This document shows, piece by piece, positions 31,301 through 37,900 of a DNA stretch of 64,000 bases. The stretch lies in IMG/VR virus record IMGVR_UViG_3300042886_000261, positions 42,751-106,750 of that record; one strand, 5' to 3'. Each line of letters begins with the position of its first letter. The stretch's first letter is position 1. The translations under genes were made by a program, and so were the position numbers. The notes under the pieces were generated by a model. That model searched no databases, was not told the DNA's origin, and saw nothing but the letters and a program-made list of their open reading frames with translations. Origin of the DNA: a virus.

Positions 31301-31790
31301 TTAATTCAGGTCCACCTTCTTTTCTTACACCTTTTTCTTTAATGGTTCTTATTGTTCTGTATATTCTTTCTTTATTAGGATCTTTTTTTTCTTTAGCTCC
31401 AGTATCTTTTTCATTAGGTGTTCTAGGAGAAAATTCTTGCATTGTAGAAGTTAAAGCATCATCTGCTTGCCATCTAAATGGATCATTAAGCATATTAAGA
31501 AAGTCATTACCTTGATCTGATAAAGGAGTATTTAATATACCTTTTTCTATCTCCATTCTAAATTCTAAATCTTCTAGAGTAGCTTCAGGTCTAAAATGTT
31601 TTAATGTCTCAAGTAAACCATTTTCTGTATTTCTGAATTTAGTAATTAATTCTTTATTAGCATTTAAATCAAAATCAAAATCACTTGTATCTATTTCATC
31701 TTGCTCAACTGCATTCTTCATTAAAGTAGGTACAATTTGTAAAAAAGTAGATGCAGTATTAACATCTGTTTTTTTTTTGTATTTCTTCAA
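19398..31790 (-). CDS. Giant virion protein: zincin, RNA polymerase, SLOG-like and SF1 helicase domains
   Basis: A 4,130-codon frame counted from a TTG at 31790; the true N terminus is probably the ATG at 31914 in another frame (see 31759-31914), giving about 4,171 residues. Domains by residue of this frame: a metallopeptidase-like zincin site YHEAWHAF at 811-818; RNA polymerase core with HKFALMPLIPSLI near 1902, the basic GSKVG (Lys 1941) and the catalytic loop GADYDVDKL with Asp 2275, 2277, 2279, matching the DxDxD motif of crAss-like virion RNA polymerases; a SLOG-like fold with HSGGAYGGD at 3213 and FAGVGSRDI near 3380; an SF1 RecD/Dda-type helicase with Walker A GYAGTGKST at 3503, LIIDESSM, GDPAQLPPV, AHKAQGST and YVGLSRT near 3980. 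The polymerase is expected to be packaged and injected to transcribe early genes. Its single Cys is the last residue. Confidence 0.88.
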   Translation of the reverse strand: MKKYKKKTDVNTASTFLQIVPTLMKNAVEQDEIDTSDFDFDLNANKELITKFRNTENGLLETLKHFRPEATLEDLEFRMEIEKGILNTPLSDQGNDFLNMLNDPFRWQADDALTSTMQEFSPRTPNEKDTGAKEKKDPNKERIYRTIRTIKEKGVRKEGGPELIYQGKVIKLRPKMLLSLNGEETLDATTVAHIIRSNSMVKDKIEDPNVTQAKDIVVLVLSDVDGNTLHFDEEGSIVSKEDGGKPVYQFLRDVRSEKNSDKLRVTDIYGLEDRIISPAELIEKDAHKKEMSMESYKKWLIDQGTTYEDFLELVDNKQQSSFKELQDLRDEVRGGEPKLLNITDISAGIVDIFFNKENPTLKKLLTATKTPENKLNIKINPRTFTAEILINDVNYTIDRTNLPEEYINQIAAVLVNPKLNNKQKNDFYLQFTHNTINAQSTRKLFVNYNDVTGTLTGGYRPDPIKNKQLLIPIKDFTDPKVEQIIIDNLLNESTVTYENQGINAKTLTYATTMGYNKEILAGSKTFYNYNRNTGKFNAVDYKDFLLSLDLKILNPADKKTNKGDAVNNPYFQFRIDKDFIAETEKVKEEVKSSTVDKIKAAKDDLVLKLKVNKDLSGTILSGMSKTNATFLMKVDGVTVEGRYEPGISSNDINSNDPVTFIVNDIITNKGEPKNNVVSIYKGDKKIGQVSEKDFTLKPKVTKAPGTPQQEAAKKDEVIINPDKVDQPDEESDIPFELDRSSKLPNNVTQEEITAAKEWWDNSPLSKLIKLEHMANIVNSDVYARFIIAGKRLSDVSIQLDTATGSSAVDLYHEAWHAFSQLYLTKKQKTKLYAETRKRLNNYELSPEEVEEIIAEDFREYAKDPKAVGDAPIRNTIFRRIWNFIKALFGKRSIQENLFEKLFFASKNPKLLNKYTPLVDNHMFNKLNRARGVFNTETKELVLNYQDSLKVSNQIDSVLSKIIDETYDGRLAQSINNVKDSAGNLVTVNKTGTIQILTIEKNKIEAYARTKRRFNEKLVKFKTELEATAQEDFNKRSLLNNKIRILETAIANWDNILEFHKEHSTFDLIKQKYIEIDEEETEIEGDTTASEEAQETEIFSNKEVGKKSLMQLAEKETLYILKSLFKIVDGKEVEGPLGFPELVDFSKIWNTVTKVIGGEKNPVEMYLKLQAAVPFYPELGQLVNKKFPDPTNIKTLQEFNIKAAFWQDFKKPLIRYVQLTVDKDEETGDYKSEVTDASIEFKNVINSFKSAFNSSAETKYISKAENNKSTLKLDELIKAFPTAASVDLPAQQIEFVNALGVGLQDLKSIKDELGAKDYGVFYLYEIAKSVHTLNKDPKLTNDEQKAFIKKFIDNPIDALYGKMPAGIYKKTTSEKSVIQNLARLQSKFGNNYASFSVLNAEKKLVNEFTEDSTVTMQVDAINNVKNGRDLWMDPTYSYMSYLNPLINGFTEQSQLLKTIFKVEENTWARKGDAKLDLVMVSGTQIVNVDGANTTSLDVHSKYIQELNMMLKSGFQEFMRHASKSSSFGMKSTNLKNLYVDIDKFKPGGDADQYAVDNIFLGYIQAELIRIQKIRTNKEEYKKYVGYNREIKSADGETVIGIAGEFFTAFDNILTKDTKEEIIEKVKNGKLLDYLESDPKLKKDITEQVSAYFERQSADNKKDFQKSKWIDPALTNSLKKFELSTDAEETMLIKAHTMNAWIHNFETASLIYGDIVQYNHAKQELHKRNPGSTSGGRGFMDDIYTQDFLNSYTIKNTSYGAKLATMDEFGSEYAPFNYSKTYNTAIMQEVKRSSVYIKNIEKGLREDYKNRGLSQSEIDYRLKKELKPYKEMEEGDGQGYITIDAYRLLRLAEKNWSSEQEDLFQKVISGKEVNTEDITQIFPVYKLQHFGHLANTPLPVNAMHKFALMPLIPSLIVGSDLESLHHQMMKSNIQYATFQTGSKVGSITSQLDKDGKAVADQIYDDNGAQKTLKSDIKFTPNTIYLAYLKNVTAVPIKLKGKTIFATQLRKLILEGLYKNGKIVNDDNAPFIKAYEDAVNANTEILKIELLNEIGYEYKDGKYVSGDLTKFMDVVQRELTRKDLPEHLIDYIQVGSNNVLTKDLSLHMLSGDIEKMITSLVEKRIVKQKVKGEALVQVASSMTNGLWDSGFKFEKAQVAEIEKYLGTNNLPFYNPGENGNTSAMKVAIALQGDFKNLLKLKDLDGIEIGTRKRLNELIKDDEWLNKDNNRKSVTLSAVRIPVQGMNSMEFMEVYEFLNPAAGSIIIPPSEIVAKSGADYDVDKLTTFMPNIDENGNYVTSNISEETLKKLIANAESKGDKAQVVKLIALQKKAIENRLIDSIRGILQLPDNYATLVRPNETYLMKDIADDLVKSSPEYGRYKTISPTNVFEVGYNLHKHEANMTGKDVLGIIALENALHPLYTALGAALPKTYYGSVKNPKTKKYEDDKSIIYEMRLLLDHNKTEDGRISLSGINSADGQDKIADLFSHLMNGSVDVEKDAWIFFIQANKELIPMLLNLLKAGVPKRDAVYFISQPLVREYANQQRLYASTYANLTGKETLSDENKKYNALLNVLKQTNISESIYKANRTRLNNAIKGYNKEAKVSVKLSGIDKSYDTTLKSLIADVKADKVNINDIELINSSETGPLFKSIIADPTNEYYHPMSTPNYKDVVLAATEGMDKFTTADLKGTMTTNDTTSPKAIAIFLHYLEYEKQIKDMADLKRQSNPDTATSKTIQEIMQRKIGLDILSESSKIDQDLVRKLRKESILGSFFDNVITQDLVEPIFPLTDDKRVSTYLLNYIKNNNIPLKFGEGADGITNFITSFKQAMVNYIYQNRLNEIITTKEPFPGVPELFSTLNHQAYVTRFMSMISENSHLKELYSVLEQITDVPVNIYNSKNFSIKDQVFDAKTKKLTIKGQISVLTLNNKPVVKGALADSYHQNLIDLADENVIKVKDPVKNKKISDMFKILPLISILQNGVGNTKYGLSYVLPDTTYFEIVEPASREFISNKMNTSTFDKIAAMMIANDPNVNNYIDDSIIFKATDQPSTSVDTEWYNKFRKYVETGYYQQFIRDLEKTKSVSEIEEINKQIRNVYIQKLNTDYPQLGKITLGSDNSTLTVENKDVLKQLEPTISRLMVGNHGIYIEFSEPTNKGNFVKKRKQYNEYNRDGIKLYEQFDTVNYANYKVGKWYADINEYNIPTTQPSTSVAASEYTNHSGGAYGGDTYWDTIGREFGVTDQRHYKDAGNPNLSQKLRNAGVKATVLTKEQMDKARTEVERLLGESYPDTLQGNLQVRNYYQVANADAVFAVAEIKPTTKPEVMGGTNTAVQLGIKMGKPVYVFDLDTQKWYTQDKEYLDKGYDKTKQEWDYNGWKEISTPALTKNFAGVGSRDIENYNVQKDGKWVPRAQYKGPEVEAAAKQAIRDVYTNTFKATTQQQNVTVSEAPVVKIETVIKKREPVSFNNTFTFSDGVEIKTGIIRLNDQQKTALQLAIDAINNKNTKFVLKGYAGTGKSTIAKFIQLYVNTKHRGMKEIVYAAPTHKASINLLVQLIRGGVTKKPITTAKLLNKRKINGVFQPGPNHAVPSNGILIIDESSMIDNSDYKDIYDLAQDENTTVIFMGDPAQLPPVGNSSLSPALTYTKDNEGYELTEIMRQKEDNPVLKIITGVRNNMLDINENFNFDTEINSEGEGVNFIKDKTEFKNKMFDAFTSEEYKKDPAYAKIITYSNISVALYNQQIFSSMNIDESYGVGSTLMGYEQSSADSIINNGQDYTVISNEYQESKEVSLYNERILNTTHIIKGKLSGWNIEVKRVFNESDTELIKTHSPQLLKPQKVFIINPRDSNNLNILMQFLDVKKAINNNTIAWKFRAKASSELDALFSKYQFPDDVLLFENEPTTMSILKKERPELFKIEADGTSQYEKLNIKAFFSKNIDYGYAVTAHKAQGSTYDNVFVDYENMDNPANNKIISYNGKPYGNERNMLRYVGLSRTSKMDYVYTNKASDVSNVAPIVKQLQEEVPDGQTGEVIVKKSEPEERNIKVDQYTFTIKPDGKIYFGNGKELTEQTIKNKVYIRKELQDGTLRVSTDPATKFNYYVLSDNTILGSGTTNLAKETVSDPLTKKRILEAASLYKKSC

Positions 31791-31914
31791 ATAGATCAGT
31801 CATAAATTCTTCTGGAGCAAAAGCTTCATTAGACTCTAAAGAATTAAGCATTTGTTTATATATTAACTTATATAAATTTTCAACTTGTGTTTGTGATAAT
31901 GAACAGTTTACCAT
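31759..31914 (-). CDS. N-terminal segment of the giant protein, separated by a frameshift
   Basis: An ATG at 31914, 4 bases after the stop of the 2,219-residue gene, opens a 51-codon frame (MVNCSLSQTQVENLYKLIYK at the start, FMTDLFEEIQKK before the shift). It enters a run of ten A residues on the coding strand (31769-31778) and stops at 31759-31761. The giant frame continues from the same run in the other phase, reading on as TDVNTASTF. Reading the run as nine A residues joins both into one protein of about 4,171 residues without any gap. The segment carries a Cys at position 4. Options are assembly error, real inactivating or phase variation, transcript slippage, or programmed frameshifting. 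Confidence 0.72.
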   Translation of the reverse strand: MVNCSLSQTQVENLYKLIYKQMLNSLESNEAFAPEEFMTDLFEEIQKKNRC

Positions 31915-31918
31915 AATA

Positions 31919-34900
31919 TTAACAATCTAAATCATTTAATAATTCTTTATAAATTTCTGCTAATGTTTTATCATTAACATTTGCTTTTGCTTTATCTATA
32001 TTTTTAGTATTAGAAGTAAAATCTTTTAATACTTTTAATGACTCAGCAATTAAGTCTTTATCTTGTGTATCTAAACCTTTATTAGCTTTTTGAGCTTCTT
32101 TGGCTTTTTCAATTGCTAGTGTTGAAATGTGTTTATCTAACTCAAACAAAGATAATGTTTTTTCTTTATTATTATATGTAAATTCTACACCATTTTTATC
32201 AGATTTTACAACAGTAATTTCAGCACCTGTATCAGCAAAAACATCATCTTTAGTTTTACCAGGTACAGTATCAATAACAACTACTACATCACCTTCATTA
32301 AGTAATGTTTTAGATATAACAGTATTTGCTTGTTTAAATTCTTCTTTTTTAGCTTTTACTAATTCACCAATTATTTTACTATCTTCTAGAGTTATCTGTT
32401 TAGTAACTTTAACTGCATTTCTTAAATCAACAAGATAGTTTTCAAGTACATTTGCTTCTTTAATAGAATTAAGTTTATCTGTTACTTCAGCAATTGTAAT
32501 TCTTGGTTTTACAGTATCAGCTGTTTCAGCAAGTGTTTCTGAAGCAGTTAGTTTTGCAAAAATACTAGATACACCATTAAATGTTTTTTCAATTTCTGAT
32601 TTAAGTGTTGGGTTAGTTTTTATTAATGATGAACTGGCTCCATCAAGATAATCTTGATAACCTGATACATCAATATTACCTAATTTACTTTGCCAATCTG
32701 TTAGTATTACTGCAATTGCAGCATAATTCATAAAATCATAGATACCACTATTTTCTTCATAAGAAACATCTAGATTTAAGCCACCAAGAGGAAGTAATGA
32801 TAATAATTGTTGATTATTACCTTCTACTTTTGCAATTGGTTTATCATATTTATAATTTTTATTTAAACTATCAAGTATTTGTTTAATAATAGGATTATTA
32901 TAACCATCTTTATAAGTATCAGCTCCAGCTTTTACAAGCCAGTCTCCACCATTAAAAAAGAATGGATACCACTCACCTTTTGTTTTACTACTAGTTCCTT
33001 TTGAACTTCTATATATAGGTACTATTGCACCATCAATATTAAATACTATTGCATCTCTACCAGCAGACTGTTTAAAAAATGCACTGTTATTAATTTTTTC
33101 TACATGACCTTGTTCAGCAAGTGTTTCTAAAATTTTTGGTAACTCTACTCCTAATTCAAGTTGTGATGTTATTATATCAGCTACTCTTGCTCTTTTTTCT
33201 TTATCTGTAGTATCTATATCAACTTTAGTATCTGTAGTACTAACTTTTTTATCAACAACAGGAGTTGTTTCTTTTTCAGTAACTCCTTTTCTTAAAGCTG
33301 CATACTCATCAGCAAATGCAAGTGCATTTAATGAAGCTCCTAGTTCATCTTGGTATTCTGTATAGTTAAGATTTTCATCAACTATTTTAGCTAAGTCTTC
33401 TTTACTTAATATTTTAATTATATCTTCAGGATATTCTAGTTCTACTAATTTTTCAACTAATTTAGGATTCATTGCTGTAGCAACTTTTATACCTGGTGCT
33501 TTTGTTTCAATTTTAATTTTAGCATCTATCTTAGATTTAGCTTTAGCAAAACTAGGATTATTGATATCAAGTGGGAAGTACCAATTATCAAGACCTAATA
33601 ATTCTGAATTAGTAGGTTCTTTTACAGATATTATCTGATATTTTTGTTCATTAATAACTGTTTCAAGAGGCATGATGTTTATTTCAGCATCAAGTCCTGT
33701 CATCTTTTTTAATAATCTAGCATATATATATTGTTGTAAAGTATAATCTTCAGTTTTATTTAAACCTGATTTTGTTTTATCAACAAAGCCATTCCATTTT
33801 GTTTGTTTACCTGTTTTAAAATCTATTATATGTAATTTACCAGTTTGATCAATAAGTAGTAAATCCATTTCACCAGCAACATCACCTTGTTCATCAAATA
33901 CTACAAGACCTTTTGCTAATGTATATAATTCACCTGAATCTATTTTTTGTTTAATAGGTTTTAAGAAACCAGTAGGTCCAAACATACTATCATATGCCTC
34001 TCTAGTAATTTCTGATTCTTTAAATTCTGTTTTTTCCTTAGAGAAAAAATTTCTTAATTGCTCATCTATATAATCACCAGCTTTTCTTGTATACTCATAT
34101 GCATTTTCAGATATATGATTTTGTATAGCTTCTAATAAATCTTTTTTAGTTTTAATATTACTAGTTTCTGGATTAGCAAGTATTTCATTTAAATAGTTTC
34201 TTAAATTATCTGAACTAGATGCAACACCATCAAGAGTATCTTTTGTATATCCTGAATTTTCTAATGCTAATAATTTTTTATCAATATTAGTCATGAAAGC
34301 ATCAATGCTCTCTTTAGTTAACTTAGTTGCACCAATAGTATCATTGAATACTTCACCTATAGTGCTTTTGCCATTATATATATAGGCTTCAGATTTTAAT
34401 TCTTGTATATAATTAGTTACTCTTTTTAATAAATCACCTTTTTTATCTTTTAGTAAATAACCACTTTGACCTATTTTTCTTATATTTTTTTGTTGAGCAG
34501 ATAATTTTTCTTCTATAATTCTTATTGTCTCTTGAATACCTGGCTTAAAACTTTTTATTAAACGTGTAGCTATTAATTTTTCAAAATCATTAATTACTTT
34601 TGAATAATAAGCTTTTTTAACAGGGTCCTCTTCATTATCTCTAAAGTTCTTAAACTGAGTACTTAAAGTTTTTATTTGCTCATTATCAAATTTAGAAGTG
34701 TTATTTGTTTTGTTATTATACTCAAAATCAAATTCTTCTATTTTACCAGATTTTTGTTTTTCTACTTCTGCTACATTTTTATCATTATACTTATCTATAA
34801 TGGTTTTAGCTTTAGGATCTTTTTCAATAAATGCTTTAAACATATCTGATATCTCTTCATCAGATACTTCATCTTCAACTGCAGATGCTAGTGCTTCAGA

Positions 34901-37900
34901 TTTATTAAATTCATTCTGTAATTGACTATATAAGTCTTTAGGGAAATCTTTTAACTCAGTGTATATTGAGTATTGTTTTAATTCATTTTTATCTTTTTCA
35001 GCATCAAAAGTATCTATTGCTTCTTTCTTAAGTGCAGTATATTTTTTATTAAGTTCTTGAACATCTTCTTTACTTGGTTTAAGTTCAATTTTATATACTG
35101 TATATTCAGAAAATGTATTTTTAGTATCTTCAACTTTTATTATATTACCGTCTTTATTATTATTTCTTAAACCTTCAGGAGAACTATATAATGTTACAAC
35201 TTTATCTGTTTTTGAAACTGTTACTTCTACATAGTCACCAACAGTTAATGCATCAATAATTTCTTTAATTTTTATATTATCTTTTTTAACTGTTTCACCT
35301 TTAGTTTTTACTTCAGTTTTTGGTAATAAATTAAATTCTTTATCATATGCAATTTTTAACTCATCAAGTTTTACTTGTAATTTTTCATCAAAATTTTCTT
35401 TTGAGGGAGCATTATTTTTTAATTCTTTATTTTGCTGTAACCTATCAAATATTATAGCATATTCAGCACTACCTGGTTTTATTACTTGCTTAGTAGTCTC
35501 ATTAAGAAATTCTTTAGGTGGAATATTATTTTCCATATAATCTTGGAATGCATCAAGATCCATGAATATGTTTTTATCAGCTAATGCATTTAAAAATGCA
35601 TTATTTTCTAATCCATTAATTTGCTTATTAACCATATCTACAAAATAGTCTTTTCTATTATTGTACATATTGCTCATCCAAATTTGAGATTTTTTAAGTT
35701 GATCCATAAAAGATTGTGGATCATGTAATAAATTAATTTGATTTACAAGTATTTTTTGCTCATCACTTAACGTGTAATGATCTTTAAGCATACTAAAAGT
35801 TTTATCAATATCAGTATCAAATATATAAGTTGAATCAATACCATTTGTATTTTTTAAATAATTTTTATATGCTATTTCTAATTCATTATTTATTGCATTT
35901 TTTTGAATCTCAAGTATTTGTTCTTTATCTTCATCTGTTAATTCATCAACACCTTGTTGTTGTTTTACTGCTTCAAATAATTCATTAGAAACTTTAGCTT
36001 TTCCTTCTGCATTATTATATAAAGCATGCATACTATAAGCAGATGAAAAATCTTCTAATGCTTTTACTCTATTTTGTTTTTTTAATATTTCTGTTTTAGC
36101 TTTAGGATCAGTTGACTGACTAAATGCTTCTATTTCTGATTTAACTAATTGTATTTCATCATTTATTCTTGAAGGTTCAAGTACCATAAGCATGTCTGCT
36201 TGAGACATTTTTTTCATAGATGGGTTATTCAGAATCTTACCAGAAATGCTTGTCATTCTTTTAGCATTATCCATAAAACTATGATTTGCAAAAACATAAT
36301 TTTTTATCCCCATCTGCCAAGCTTCACTTAGTATTGCAGCATCTTTATATTCAGGTAAATCTTTATCATATTTACTTAAATCAATTGGATTAGGAAACCT
36401 ATCATTTGCATAGTTATATGACTTTTTTACTTCATCTATGTTAGATAAAATATTATCAATCTTATCTTGTTGCTTAGTTCCTGTACCTTTTTCAAATCCA
36501 AATGCTTCCTCAAATTCATCTACTGATAAATCTTTCATAGATCCAATATGATCTTTAAAATATTCAATTGTATTAGTATCTAAAGCAGTATATATTTGAG
36601 TAACAAATGCATTACTTAATTCATCTTTTGCATCTTTAGTATCTGCTTCATCTACATTAGATACTGTATTATTTTGAACACCATAGTTAAATAATCTAGA
36701 ATTAAAAAATTCTTTAGGATCATTGTATAAATCATTTAGTCTTTTTGATACAGTCTCACCATGTGTTTTTCTTAATTTTTTATATTCAGTAAATTTTTCT
36801 TTATTAAATATATGATTATAACCTGCATCTAAACCTCCTTTAGCTAAGTTTAACCCACCAGAAAATACACCCATTAATGCACCTGATGCAAATGTTTCAA
36901 ATCCTTGTGATGAAAATTGATCTTTTAATCCATCAAACATTAATGAACTTTGTGCTTTATTATATAAGTGAGCTCCTAATTCTTTATTTTTATATGTAGT
37001 TTCATAATACTTTTCATTAGCTACTGTAATAACATCTTGTAAATTTTCTTGAACACCTTCCATTAAGTTGGCTTTTGTATATTTACCAAGTGTTTTAATA
37101 GTAGTTTTTACTGGAGCAGCTTTAAAACCTTTAAGTGAATTTTTAAATGAATCAGCAACAAATGTAAATTCACCTTTAACTAATTTTTTACCAGTTACAG
37201 CAGTTTTTTCTAAAACAATTTTACCACCTTTCATGGATAATACATCATCTATTTTAGAATTAATTACTCTTTTACCAATGCCTGATTTCATAAAATTAGG
37301 AAGGACAACTTTATTTGTTCCCAATATTAATGCAGTATTCCACATTAATGTATTCATTCCAGATTCTTTTGCTTTTTTAGTTAATATATATTGTTCATCA
37401 TCATTTGGTGCTCTACCATTTTTTTCATAAAATGCATTATAAAGATCATCATATACTTTATTATCATTCATACCACCTTCTAGACGGGCTTCTGATAATG
37501 ACATATTAATATTCCTCATGTCTCTAAATAAACCACCAGCTGTTCTACTTGTACTTTGTGACAATCTTGCAAAACCTGTTAAGTTATCTGCATTTTTACC
37601 AATGCCTGCAAATGCATCAAATGTATTTTCAATTGGATTTAAAAATTTACCTAATTTACTTGCATTAATATTTTCTGCTGCTTTCCACATATTTCTAGCA
37701 CCAGTAATAGTATTTGCTTCATTAATTGTTTTATTTATAGCATTATAACCTTTTGCAGCCATTTCAGTTACATCACCAATTTTACCAATTTTTCTAGCAT
37801 TATTAGCAGTAGCAGCAAAGAAAGAACCTCCTCCTGTAAGAGGAGCAAGTAAAGCACCAGCAGCTTCTTCAAGAATTGCTGAACCAAGGATACCTGCTGT

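Noticed and set aside
18575-31924. Split inteins or trans-splicing at the Cys-bearing protein ends
   Set aside because: The ends carry single cysteines without any intein-like domain or His-Asn ending, so protein splicing is not supported; disulfide pairing is simpler.
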